DNA of 64,000 nt. Source: Cocos nucifera. Taxonomy: Eukaryota; Streptophyta; Magnoliopsida; Arecales; Arecaceae. The notes beneath the pieces are model-generated. The model saw only the letters and a program-made list of their open reading frames with translations. It was not told the origin of the DNA and made no database searches. The stretch spans positions 217,804-281,803 of the forward strand of contig QRFJ01005781.1 in assembly GCA_006176705.1 (NCBI GenBank), read 5' to 3'. Shown here piece by piece: positions 34,025 through 45,309 of this stretch (position 1 is the first letter of the stretch; the number at the start of each line of letters is the position of its first letter). Position numbers and translations under genes: made by a program.

Positions 34025-34935
34025 TTAATGTCCATCTTTATCATTCATTATCTAAATAATTATCATTAGAGTGTCATCACATAAGACCGTCTCGATCCGA
34101 TAGCCTTAGCTTCATCGATCAGTAAAATTTGATTTAGACGATCATGAATGATGGCACGATGATCTGATAGATGGAGATCACCGATGGATCCAAAAACTTG
34201 CAACATGATCTCTGTGCTGTTTGTAGCATACTATCAAAGTTTCACTTCAATCGGATATCATTATCATAGTCAATTTAGTATGGAATGATTTCGGTCGTTA
34301 AATGAGAAATAAGTAATCAAAGGACTAAATGGCATTTGATTATGAGATAATTTTTTAGATAAATGATCTTGGCTACTATTTTAATCATTTTTATAGTGGT
34401 AATTATAAAATTCAAATTATGGGTCTAAGAATGATCCAAAATTATACGTCGCTCGATAACTATTCTTAAACTCCTTTAGTAATTATGCTTGTGCTTTTGC
34501 AAGATATGCTTAACATGAATAATTCATACAAAAATAATTTAAATTTTATTATCATCACTGTATAAAATAATTAAAATTATAGCAAAGATCATTTAACTAA
34601 AAAATTATCTCATAATCGGATGTCGTTTGATCTTTTGATCACTTATTTCTCATTTAATGGCCAAAATTATCTCGTACTAAATTGACCATGATAACGATAT
34701 CTGATTGAAGTGAAATTTTGATAGTGTATTACAATCATCATCGAGATCATCGTTATAGATTTTTGGATCCATCGATAGTCTTCATCTATCAAATCATCGT
34801 ACCATCGTTCATGATTGACGAAATCAAATTTTATTGATTGATGAAACTAGAGCTATCAGATCAAGGCAGTCTTTTGTGATGATACTCTAATGATAATTAT
34901 TTAGATAATGAATGATGAAGATGAATATTAAATTT
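34025..34935. repeat. Long foldback in CACTA-A
   Basis: Same palindrome family as 13225-14125: ATTATCTAAATAATTATCAT recurs in inverted form near 34885-34915. The arms are about 380-400 bp with a loop near 34410-34540. Confidence 0.88.
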
Positions 34936-34977
34936 TAAAATTATGTAATATTTAAAAAAATATAAAAAAAGATATAG

Positions 34978-35345
34978 CAGTGCTTACACATAACTGGTAT
35001 CATAGGTCAGATCTATGGCAGCGGTTATATCTAACCGCTACTATAGATTATTTATAGCAGCGGTTATACATAACTACGGTCATAGATCGAGACCTATAGT
35101 AGTGGTTATGCCTAACCGTTGCCATAGGTCTGACCTATGGCAGCGATTATATGTTGATTAACCGCTACTATATATGGAACCTATTACAGCGGTTAGGCAA
35201 AATCATTGCTATAAGTCTGACCTATGGCAGCGGTTAGGCATAATGGCTGCTATAGACAACCTATGGTAGTGGTTATATGTAACCACTACCATAGAGCCTG
35301 TGGTAGTAGTTTTCAGACCACTGCAATAGCAAGCGCTGCCATAGC
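34978..35345. repeat. 5' subterminal hairpin repeats of CACTA-A
   Basis: About nine modules of TATGGCAGCGGTTA with inverse partners, followed by the degenerate terminus CATTCTATAGTATG. This block also abuts the foldback of CACTA-C, which has no terminal block of its own. Confidence 0.85.
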
Positions 35346-35408
35346 CCCATTCTATAGTATGCATAATATAAATTTTTCATATTTTTTTGAATATGATATA
35401 ATTTTAGA

Positions 35409-36331
35409 ATTTAAATTTCATCTTCACCATTTATTATCTAAATAATAATCATTGGAATATCATTACAAAAGACCACCTCGATCCGATAGCCCTAACTATG
35501 TCGATCGATAAAATTTGATTTCGACGGTCATAAATGACCGCATGATAATCTAATAGATAAAGATCACTGATTAATCTAAAAACTTATAACGATGATCTTG
35601 GTGACATTTATAGCATACTATCAAAATTTTACTTTAATCAGATATTGTTATCATTGTCAATCTAGCACGTAATGATTTTGGCTATTAAATAAAAAATAAT
35701 GATCAAAAGTTCAAACAATGCTTGATTATAAGATGATTTTTTATATAAATGATCTTTGATACTACTTTGATTATTTGTATGATGGTGATCGTAAAATTCA
35801 AACCATGCATATATGAACAATCCAAACTATATATCTTCTGATACTCGTTCTTAAAGGTCTTTTGTAATTATGCTTGTACTTTTATAAGATATGTTTAACG
35901 TGGATCATTAATATAGATATGATTTAAATTTTATGATCACTATCATATAAATAATTAAAGTAGTAGCAAAGATCAATTATCTAAAAAATTATTTATTAAT
36001 CGAACACCATTGATCTTTTGATCATTTATTTTTTATTTAACGATCAAAATCATCCAGTGCTAAATTGACTATGATAATGATGTCTGATTAAAATAAAATT
36101 TTGATAGTGTGCTACAAATATCACCAAGATCATCATTGCAAGTTTTCGAATCAATCGGTGGTCTTTATCTATCAGATTATCACATAGTTGCTCATGATTG
36201 TCAAAATCAAATTTTATCGATCGACATAGCTAGGACTATTGGATCGACATAGCCAAGACTATCGGATTGAGACGGTCTTTTGTGATAATACTCTAATGAT
36301 AATTATCTAGATAATGAATGGTGAAGATGCG
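35409..36331. repeat. Long foldback in CACTA-C
   Basis: Third copy of the palindrome, aligned with 13225-14125 and 34025-34935. Its last bases are followed by the solo LTR, and the sequence resumes at 37553. Confidence 0.85.
36327..36331. repeat. Left target-site duplication ATGCG of the solo LTR
   Basis: ATGCG precedes TGTTGTCC and recurs at 37553-37557. Confidence 0.85.
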
Positions 36332-37552
36332 TGTTGTCCAGTTATGCAACCCAAGAGGAAGGGTGAATTGAGTTTTTTAAAATTTTAAAACTAATTTAGA
36401 GTTACCAAGATTATATGATGATATGCAAGTTGTATGAGATGGACGATTAAAGTAAGATAAAAAAATAAATAGTAAGAGAGCAATATTTAACAAAATAAAG
36501 ATGGAGAGAGAGCAAGCATATCATAAATAAGTAAGATTTATAGTGGTTCGGTGCTAACCTTGCACCTACATCCACTCCCCAAGCTCCTACTTGAAAATTT
36601 AAATCCACTAAACGTATTCAATCTGAATACACCATTGGAAATCTCTAATTCTAGCTATCCTAAGCTTGAATACTTATTTTTCGAGTACAAGCCAATGCTA
36701 CATAATCTGATTCTAGGTTCAAGGAGACCTCAAGTTTTGGAGCTCCTAAAACTTAAACCTATCCAATAAAAATAGAGTATAAGAGTTAACGACAAGAAAT
36801 ATAACTCAAGCCCCTTAAATGAGCAAATGAAAACTTTAAGAACACTTTACACAACAATGTGGAGGCTTTTTTGATTTTTCTCAAGATTGTTGAAGACTTG
36901 AATGAGCATTTGAGGGGTTGATGAGCTTGAAATGAAAGCTTCATTGCTTGGAGAGGGCTTTTTGCTTAAGATTGAAATGAATACTTGAATCTCTTATTTT
37001 CTTTTCTCTTTTTTTGAGTCTTTTTATCTTCAATAAGTGTTAGGAGATAGGTTTAGAGCTGTTGGAGGGCTTTAAATGTGCATTAAATGTGGCCAAAATG
37101 GATTGAAAAATAGCCATTATGGAGTTTTTCCATCACAGGGGTCGACCTCTATGATAGAAAATAGAAAAATCCTATATTCTATATTTTTGGCCTTCGAAAC
37201 AGTAAAGATCAATCCTAGGATCGACCTTTGGCATAGGGGTCGACCTCAGGGCCATCCTCTTTAGTGTGCCAGCCAAAGAATGGTATGCCAATCAGCCCCT
37301 TTTGACCAGGGTTAATCTAGGTGTCAATCCTTTTCTTCAAAACTGATTTTCTTTCAAAATATACATCCAAAAATTATGGAACTGCCTTCAAAAGATTAGA
37401 AATCTTCTATACTTGTTCTTGAGGCTTTCGAATCAAAACTTAGTAAAATTATAATTTTGTCCTTGAAATACAATAAATCTTTTTTCAAGCCAAAATCATT
37501 AGTAATCCCTTCAAATATTTTGTAATCATCAAAATCAATTCTTGAAGCAATA
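36332..37552 (-). mobile_element. Solo copia LTR
   Basis: 1221 bp, starting TGTTGTCCAGTTATGCAACCC and ending TTCTTGAAGCAATA. Both ends match the Sirevirus LTR family at 49931 and 59247 (compare TGTTGCCCAGCAAGACAACC and CTTGAGGTTAACA). A perfect 5-bp duplication, ATGCG, flanks it and no internal region is present, so it is a solo LTR left by recombination between the two LTRs of a full element. Strand is assigned from similarity to the full element. The 62- and 72-codon ORFs inside are not genes. Confidence 0.85.
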
Positions 37553-37557
37553 ATGCG
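37553..37557. repeat. Right target-site duplication ATGCG
   Basis: Matches 36327-36331. Confidence 0.85.
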
Positions 37558-37621
37558 GTTCAAATTTTAAATTTATACCATATTCAAAAAAATATGAAAA
37601 AAATCTATATTATCCAAATAT

Positions 37622-37757
37622 AGCATGGTTGCATAAATCGCTGTTATAAACCACTGCCATAGATCAAATGATAATGGTCTATAGCTGCGGTTGTATATAA
37701 CCATTGTAATAGACCTATGGCAGTGGTTTCAAAAACCATTGCCATAGGTTTGGCTAA
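37622..37757. repeat. Inner hairpin-repeat block of CACTA-C
   Basis: Three to four modules of the CTATGGCAGTGGTT type, followed by a CT-rich leader that matches 14340-14400. Confidence 0.8.
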
Positions 37758-37956
37758 ATTTGGCATGCACCGAGTTTTCATCTTTCCTCTCGTTCACTCA
37801 CTCTCTCTCTATCCTCTTTACCCAAGCCCTAGGTACTCTCCCCATTGCCGACCCGCCCCTCCGCCAGCTTGCCCCGTCATTAGCTGCCTTCCTCTAGATA
37901 GCCCCCTGCCCCTCTCTCTCTCTTTCTCTCTTTCTCTCTCCGAGCAAGAACCCGAG

Positions 37957-39403
37957 TGTTGCCCAAGGATGGCTACCCAAGAGGGGGGTGAATTAGGTTC
38001 TTTTAAAATTTTTGGCCGAATTATACTCTAAAATAAATATGTGCTTCTAATTAAGAGAAACTTGAATGCTTATAGTGAATGAGCAATGTGTAGTAGCAGA
38101 ATTAAAAGCAACTAAATAATGTAAATATGTAAAGCAAATAAAGAAAGTAAGGAAAGCAAAACCACAAAACAAACATGCAAAAATTTTAGTGGTTCAGTGC
38201 AACCCCGCACCTACGTTCACTCCCTAAGCTATCTTAAAAATTTTACTATAATTCCTAGATTATAGTGCATTTATTTTGATCCAAGATTACAAACAAATCC
38301 AGTTGGTTTTGTCGGGCTCAGCAACAATAATCCTATACTGATAGTTTTTTCGGATTCACTATCAATCCAGTTGATTTTATGGGCTCACCAACCAAAACCC
38401 ATACAATCCAATTTCAGGTTTTGATGGGTCTAAACCCCAAGTTTCTTTTCCTCAAAGAAACTTGTAAAGAAATAAAAATACAAGTATAAAATTTAGCATA
38501 AAAATAAAAAGAAAAATAACTCTTTTTGAAGTTTGATGGAGAGGCTGAAAGATGGCTCTTGAAGCTTTATATTCTTTTCTTTGAAGACTAAGAGAAAACT
38601 TGAATGAATGAGGATGATCACACTTGGAAGCTCTCTGAATTTGATACACAAGATCCTCTCTTTTCTCTTTTTTTCTTTAGATATTCAATAAACCTCATAA
38701 TTTTAATAATTTCTACTTTCAATCCACTTAATCTTCTCAAATGTTTCTCTAGCCTTTTATACTCTTTGTGATGATTGAAGGATCAGTTCTAGTTGTTGGA
38801 AGCCTTGAAATAGCCATTGAAGAGGAAAAATGGCCGTTAAAAAAAGTTGCAGAAAATTAGCCGTTATGATCACTGAGTCGGCTCAGTTTTTGACTGGATC
38901 GACTTAGTCTTTACTGGGTCGACTTAGTTTATAATTGGATCAGCTCAGTTATCTGAATCTTGAAAAACTAGCTTTCTATACTTTCTATCTTTTGCTTCCA
39001 CTGAGACTAAGTCGACTCAGTCTCAGATTGGATCGGTCCAGATTGCGTGCCATGCATGCCGAACAGTCCATTTCGAAAGGGGATGATTTAGGGGTCGTCC
39101 CTTGAGTTGATTCTTTTACTAAAACTTAATTTTCTTTCAATTTATGCATTTAAAAATCATGGGACTGCCTCCAAAAGATCAGAAATCTTCTAAGCTTGTT
39201 CTTGAGACTTTCGACATAGATTTTCTCCAACTTTATAAAATTATGATTTTGCCTTTTGTCACTTTTTCTTAATCTCCAACTGGATAAAATTATAATTTTA
39301 ACTTGAATACCTGAAAAAGATCTACATTCATTCTTAAAATATATAATTAAATATTTAAATACTCAAAGTTTGACGATCATCAAAATCAATCATGAGGTCA
39401 ACA
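37957..39403 (-). repeat. Left (3') LTR of the gag-only element
   Basis: 1447 bp, TGTTGCCCAAGG to GAGGTCAACA. It is followed on the right by a purine-rich tract on the minus strand (AAAAAGAGGAAGAT, 39404-39417), the polypurine tract. Confidence 0.88.
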
Positions 39404-42400
39404 ATCTTCCTCTTTTTGATGATGGCAAAACTTTAAGTATATGCATAAAAATAAAATTTAATGTGTTTCGATAAATTGATTAGTATAAATTATGAAGTAA
39501 TAATGTACACATATAAATGCATACTTCATGAAAAACTTTCACAAATATTATATACTCATATTAAGATTATTTTTTAGTTCAACTTTGAGCATCAATGTAT
39601 AAACATAAAAAACTTTAAGCATCAATTCTTCAAGTATATACTCAACATACTTCTTTTCCTTTTTGACAACATCAAAAAGCTCATGAAAAGAAATAAGAAA
39701 AATCATTAAAATCAACATCAGAAAATTAAATTGAGAGATGTATCTAGTTTATAAAGTCAAATCGAAGAAATCATCTCACCTTTTTTTTTAAAAAAAAGAA
39801 CTTAGCTTGAATTCAAATGATAAAGGCTCTCCCTCTTTTTGAATAGATATGACTTTTTTAATCTGATTTTCAGATATGTACTTTTAAGCTTTAAGAAGAA
39901 TAGAATTTTTTAAAAAATTTAATCATGAAATCAAACATAATACGTACTTCAGTATTCAATAATTTTTTTAAAAAAAATTTAGTCAATTAAATTTTGAAAA
40001 CGTATGTATTGGATATGTATCAAGCAAAGTAATATAAATAATATCAAAGTAAAAGATAGTCACATTTTCAAATTTATTGCTTTGAGTAAAAATTATTTTA
40101 AAATAAGTAATTCATAAGAATTTTGCAAAGTACATTAGAAGTTTAGAATTAAATTTGAATTCTCAAATGAGTTTCAAAATTGAGTTTAAAAATTTATTTC
40201 TTGGAGTAAAAATATGTTTTCAAATTTAATTTAACTCTGACTAATTTTTCAAAAACAAGATAGAGCAATTAAATTATTTAAATTAAATTAGATAATTACA
40301 TGAAAGTTTCTTTTATGAAGATCATAAAATAATTTATTGAAAATTTAAAATCCAAATTTAGTTGTCTTAATGCAAGTTAATCAAAATTTTAATCAAGTCA
40401 AGATAAAAAAGCATTTCTCTCTTTATTTTGAAGGTACCAAGAATTTATTTTTCTTTTAATATTTTAATAATATTATCTCTTTCTATTTTTCATAATTATA
40501 GCTAGATTATTTTACTTTTCAACTTTTCTCCCTCTTTTTCTTTTAAATCAAGCACATTTAACATGAATTTAAATATTAAATTTAGATTTTCTAAATTTGA
40601 AAGATATTTTTAATTTTAAATTTTTTTTCAATTAAATGATCATTTTTTCTTTAATATATTCTTCCTTACTTTTACAAATAAAATTATTTTAAAATTAAAT
40701 AAAATTTAAAGATATAAGCATCAATTGAGTGAACTAAGCATTAATGAATCCAAATATCAATCAAACAAAGCATTCACTCAAAAAGACACTAAATTTTCAA
40801 AAATTTAATTTTTATTAAATTCAAAGAATGTTTATAAAATAATGTATACAATAAGAACAAACATTGAGAGGATAAAAAAAGTATGACACAAACATCCATC
40901 AAAAAAAAAATTTATTTAAATTTAGATCTTCCTTATCATAAGTAATATCACTCAATTAAATTTAGAAAATATATGAAATTCTTTGAATTTTATCTTAAAT
41001 GATATCACATCAAAAGTATATCAATATAAAATAGCTTTGAGATATTATATTTAATTCTTTTGTCATAAAATAATATAATAAAATACAAGGCAAAAAAAGA
41101 TACCAATGATACCAAGAGTGAAAATTTTCTTAGGAAGAAACTTCTTGATATCAATTAAACTAAAATTTAGATCAAATCATGATTTTCTTAACAGTTCAAT
41201 ATCATTTAAAGATTAATTTGCAAGTTTAGCTTGATACCAACGAATTTAGTTTTAAATTGATCAAGATAAATTGATTTAGATAGATCAATTTGAATTGATA
41301 TTAGCAAATCAGTCAAAGTACATCATAAAATAATTTTAAGTTATTCTTCAAAAAAATCATTCCTTCCTTTTCTTAAGAAATTTCAAGCAATTTGGTTTAG
41401 AAAAGATATGTACTTTTGAGTTTGTCTCAAATGATATTAAATCAAGAATATAGCAATACAAAATCAGATTTGAAACAAGGATATTATTCTTTTTTTTTTA
41501 AAAGATAAATCGATCAAATGCATGGCAAATAGTAGGCTGTTTGATACTAATTACTTAAAACTAAAATCCTCTTTAAACATCTAGCTTTAAAGATAAATAA
41601 TAACTTTTTTGAAATATTTTACTTGATATCAACTTTAAAAGATTCGAGAAGAGCATTTTTTAAATTCAATTTTCAAAATCATTCAATCGGAATAAGGTAT
41701 GAATGTTCATTAATAAATTCTTTTTTTAAAAAAAAATCAATCAAATCAATAATCAAGAAAGATATTCAAATCAATCTGTAGGATCAAAAATCAATCAATT
41801 TGGGTTATGATAATCAAAGAGATTAAGTATAATCAAATCAAGGAGGATCTAGATAATAGTTTTATAGGATTTAATTCATTTAGGAAGTTTTAAAATTCTT
41901 AGGGGTTAACCTAAGATGCAATGCATATCAATATATCAAGCACTTGATTTTGATAATTGAATGTCTTATCTTCAAGTACTTGTTCCATGCAAAATTTTAG
42001 AAGAATTTTGATAATTTAGCATCTTGTAGGAAATGCCAAAAATTAGTCTCTTATGGATTTAGCATTTAAAACATTCATGCCCAATTAAGCATCTTTTAAT
42101 TTAAATTTATCAATTATAAAATTAATATGAGGAGGCTTAAAATATCATGTTGAATTTTTAAGATAAAAATATTTCATTCATCACATGATATATAGAGGAG
42201 AGCATATTAATTAAAAAATTAAAATATTTAATAAATTAAACTTTCTATTCATAGAGTATGATCATTTTAAGCAATGATAAATCATCAAAATCAATCAAAC
42301 ATTCTAATCTTATCGAAACATGTGAAGTATTTCAAGCAAGTAAATATGATATGAGACCACATAGATAGATTATTAAAATTAATAGAATCAATCAAACAAA

Positions 42401-42536
42401 CATTGATGGCATGACGTGAGAAAAGTTTAGATTTTATTCGATAGCATCATCCATCCATTTTCATTTTCAAGACATCCATCAAAAGAATTTTCCTCATTTA
42501 GTTTCATTGGATTCTTGGTATACCTGCAAAATTACT
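39404..42536 (-). other. AT-rich interior without pol
   Basis: About 3.1 kb of very AT-rich sequence. I found no integrase, RT (no YVDD-like motif) or RNase H motif on either strand. In an autonomous relative this interval would hold pol. Confidence 0.65.
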
Positions 42537-43444
42537 TCATAATTTTTGTACCCAAGCTTTCTTGGGTCCATTGAGGTTAGAGCTTATAGTTTCTTTTGAA
42601 ACCCATATTTGATTAATTAAGATATGACCAATTCGTTTAGCATTACATTCAGAAATTTTATGGTCAATTTTATTGCATTTAAAGCAAACTGTAGAATGAT
42701 TTTCAGAATAAGCTTTGCTAAACATATTTTTGATAAATTTCTATTTTCTCAAAGAATTATAATCAATTCCTGCTTTATCAAAAATGGCCTTTTGATTATT
42801 TAAAATTGCTTGAAGCTTTTGAGATCCAATTGTAAATTTTTCAAACATCGGCTTCAAGTTTTCAATCTCTTTTCTTAGATTAGTATTTTCTTCCAAAAGA
42901 GATTTCTTTTCTTTCAATAAGTTTTTTTTTTCTTCAATATAAAATTTTGATCTTTCTAATTCTATTTTCAACTTAATATTTTCTTCAACTAAAGATTTTT
43001 TAGATTTAAGAAGTGCTTCCTTTTCTTTAGCCAAAGCATTATTTTCTTTCAAAATATCTTCCTTTTCTAATAAGACCTTACTCTTTTCATTAGCTAAGAG
43101 AAGATTTGACTTTTTGAATTCTTTATTTTTCAGTCTTAATTTTTTAAATTCATCCATTAATTCATTAAAGATTTCATATAATTCATCAAATATAAATTGA
43201 AAAGAATTTTCAGAATTTATCTCATCTTCATTGGTCATGAGATAAAGATTTATAGCATTTTCTTCCCCTTTATTTTTTTTTTCTTGCTTTGCTCCCCGTT
43301 AATTGATGCTTTCTTCTTTTGTTTTTTCTTCCTTTTCTTCTTTTCATCCTCATGAGACATGAGGCATAGGTTGGGGTGAGCTTCTTTTTCTTCTTGAAAG
43401 CTTGATTCTTCTATTTGATTTGCTCCCTCATAAATTCTTTTCAA
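42537..43444 (-). pseudogene. Gag-like gene of the gag-only element
   Basis: Three successive frames on the minus strand. 43444-43250 is Lys/Glu-rich (MKRIYEGANQIEESS). 43238-42741 is a 165-codon coiled coil (repeated LLANEKSKVLLEKED, LKSKKSLVEEN, LLKEKKSLLEEN heptads) ending FTIGSQKLQAILNNQKAIFDKAGID. 42725-42537 has a retroviral-type zinc knuckle, CFKCNKIDHKISEC, then VSKETISSNLNGPKKAW. The Sirevirus gag at 57628-57999 has the same order with weaker sequence identity (QRAIFNKAR, then CYYYGKIDHKSYTC, then PKETMSTNSKGSK). It would form particle protein. The middle frame is intact, the whole is not. Confidence 0.8.
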
Positions 43445-43790
43445 TTTCTTTCATACATGTTTTGGTGAAATACATGAAGAAATTACATTAAATACATTTA
43501 ACTCTAAGAAGCAATAAAGTATATTCATAGCCTTAGCATTAAGTTGGGCCATTTCTTTATCTTGCTTTTTCAATGCTTTGGAGGTGTATGAGCCATCGAT
43601 TATAATCTTCTATAGGTTATAATCATGTCCTTGTATGAAGATGCGCATGCATGCTTTCCAATAACTATAATGAGCCATTAAAAAGTGGAGGTCTATCTAT
43701 AGAATATCCTTCATTGAAAATTATTTTATTTTGGATAGCCAAAATTTTTAGCTCTAAATGGTTAGGTCAATAATCAATAACAGAGCACCT
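43445..43790 (-). other. Leader between the primer-binding site and the coiled-coil gag
   Basis: Contains degenerate N-terminal gag sequence on the minus strand, with no intact frame. It ends at the primer-binding site. Confidence 0.4.
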
Positions 43791-43802
43791 GCTCTGATAC
43801 CA
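43791..43802 (-). other. Primer-binding site, initiator tRNA-Met type
   Basis: Minus strand reads TGGTATCAGAGC, the standard copia primer site, 2 nt from the right LTR. Confidence 0.9.
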
Positions 43803-43804
43803 AT

Positions 43805-44455
43805 TGTTGCCTAAGAATGGCTATCCAAGAGAAAGGGTGAATTAGGTTCTTTTAAAATTTTTAACCAAATTATACTCTAAAATAAATATGTGCTTCTAAT
43901 TAAGAGAAACTTGAATGCTTATGGTGAATGAGCAATGTATAGCAGCGGAATTAAAAGCAACTAAATAATGCAAATATGTAAAGCAAATAAAGAAAGCAAG
44001 GAAAGCAAAACCACAAAACAAACATACAAAGATTTTATAGTAGTTCGGTGCAACCTCGCATCTATGTCCACTCTCCAAGCTATTTTCTTAAAAATTTTAC
44101 TATAATTCCTAGATTATAGTGCATTTATTTTGACCCAAGATCACAAACAAACCTAGTTGGTTTTGCTAGGCTCACCAACCATAACTCTACACTGATAGTT
44201 TTGTTGGGTTTATTAATTAATCCAGTTAATTTTACGGGTTCATCAACTAAAATCTATATAGTCCAATTTCTGATTAAAAAATTCATATTCATTCAGAAAG
44301 GGGATGACCTAGGATTTGTCCCTTGAGTTGATCCTTTTGCTAAAACTTGATTTTCTTTCAATTTATGCGTCCAAAAATAATAGAACTACCTCCAAAAGAT
44401 CAAAAATCTTTTAAGCTTATTCTTGAGGCTTTCGAAATAGATTTTATCAAGTTGG
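43805..44455 (-). repeat. Right LTR of the gag-only element, internally deleted
   Basis: Matches the left LTR from TGTTGCC inward for about 460 bp. It then jumps to the part equal to 39073-39230, with about 20 bp of filler (near 44273-44293) at the junction. The U3 end is missing. Confidence 0.8.
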
Positions 44456-44462
44456 ATGGCCT

Positions 44463-44962
44463 CTAGGTCATCCCCTTTCTGAATGAATATGAATTTTTTA
44501 ATCAGAAATTGGATTGTATAGATTTTGATTGGTGAGCCCATAAAACCAACTAGATTGATAGTGAATCCGAAAAAACTATCAGTATAGGATTATGGTTGGT
44601 GAGCTCGATAAAATCAACTGAATTTATTTGTGATCCTGGATCAAAACAAATGCACTGTAATCTAGGAATTATAGTAAAATTTTCAAGGGGATGGCTTGGA
44701 GAGTGGACGTAGGTGCGGGATTACACCGAACCACTATAAAATTTATGTATGTATTTTATAATTTTGCTTTTCTTATTTTTTTTATTTGCTTTATATATTT
44801 ACATTATTTAGTTACTTTTAATTCTACTGCTACACATTGCTCATTCACCATAAGCATTCAAGTTTCTCTTAATTAGAAGCACATTTATTTTAGAGTATAA
44901 TTTGACCAAAAATTTTAAAAAAACTCAATTCTCTCCTCTTAGGTAGCCATCCTTGGGCAACA
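44463..44962 (+). repeat. Inverted copy of the right LTR end
   Basis: Reverse complement of 43805-44311. The 50 bp at 44463-44512 are an exact inverted match of 44262-44311, including the filler at the deletion junction. The two arms are separated by about 150 bp of LTR sequence (44312-44462). The rest of the arms match at roughly 90% by eye. The element ends TTGGGCAACA at 44962. Confidence 0.88.
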
Positions 44963-45272
44963 CCGAGCCCTAGCTACCCACCCCACCGTCTCACCCATCG
45001 TTGCCCCCTCCCTTGGCCCTACCGTCGGCTCCAGCCCCCTCAGCCCCGTCCCCACAACCTCACCTCCCTCAGCCTCGTTCCCTGCCGCCCCCTCCCTCAA
45101 CCTTGACCCCGTCCCTATTGGCCTCACCTCCCTCGGCCCCAACCCCATCCCCATTGGCCTCACCTCCCTTGGCCTCGTTCCCCACTGCCCCCTTCCCTCT
45201 AGCACCTCCATGGGCCAGCCCCACCACTGGCTCCAGCCCCCTCGACCCCAGTCTCCTTTGGCCTATCCCTTC
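44963..45272 (+). promoter_or_regulatory. C-rich leader of CACTA-C, middle part
   Basis: Starts with the duplicated CCGAG and continues the leader cut at 37956 (CCTAG..CCCC-rich). Proline-rich frames on it (45001-45318 and the minus-strand ORFs) are composition effects. It is cut at 45272 by CACTA-D. Confidence 0.55.
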
Positions 45273-45309
45273 CACTACAAGAAAAAATAAAATTAGAAAC
45301 AAAAAAAAT

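Larger units (their letters stand above)
9019..35361 (-). mobile_element. CACTA-A: En/Spm-type DNA transposon, interrupted twice
   Basis: The left end starts CACTACTATAATTCG at 9019. The right end is degenerate, with CATTCTATAGTATG at about 35348-35361. Coding strand is minus, so the 5' end is on the right. In transcript order it has terminal hairpin repeats, a foldback, more repeats, a C-rich leader exon (33255-33840), a TNP2-type transposase (20766 down to 18240, continuing at 12818-12100), a TNPA-like gene (11851-10132) and 3' hairpin repeats (9965-9040). CACTA-B and a gypsy element are inserted inside it. Without these it would be about 9.5 kb. Flanks AAC on the left and CAT on the right do not form a matching 3-bp duplication, so the right boundary is uncertain. 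Frameshifts and stops throughout show it is inactive. Confidence 0.75.
37957..44962 (-). mobile_element. Gag-only copia-type retroelement with an inverted right terminus
   Basis: 7.0 kb flanked by CCGAG (37952-37956 and 44963-44967). The left LTR is complete (37957-39403). The internal region holds an initiator-Met primer-binding site and a gag-like gene but no pol. The right LTR (43805 to about 44455) is internally deleted and cut short, and is followed by an inverted copy of its U5-side 500 bp (44463-44962). Both outer ends therefore read TGTTGCCC inward. A perfect duplication around this arrangement shows that the palindromic molecule itself was integrated, not rearranged afterwards. It resembles TR-GAG-type non-autonomous elements and shares LTR ends with the Sirevirus family here. 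Confidence 0.85.

Noticed and set aside
39404..42536. Hidden pol gene in the gag-only element
   Set aside because: No YVDD, integrase or RNase H motifs could be read on either strand; the composition is very AT-rich.
42741..43238. Long coiled coil taken for a host motor or tether protein
   Set aside because: A retroviral-type zinc knuckle follows, and the primer-binding site and LTR lie on the expected side, so it is a gag protein.
44100..44962. Assembly artefact as the sole explanation of the LTR palindrome
   Set aside because: The outer boundaries coincide exactly with an LTR end and a 5-bp duplication CCGAG, and the arms differ at many positions. A collapse or chimeric read would hardly produce both, although read support should still be examined.
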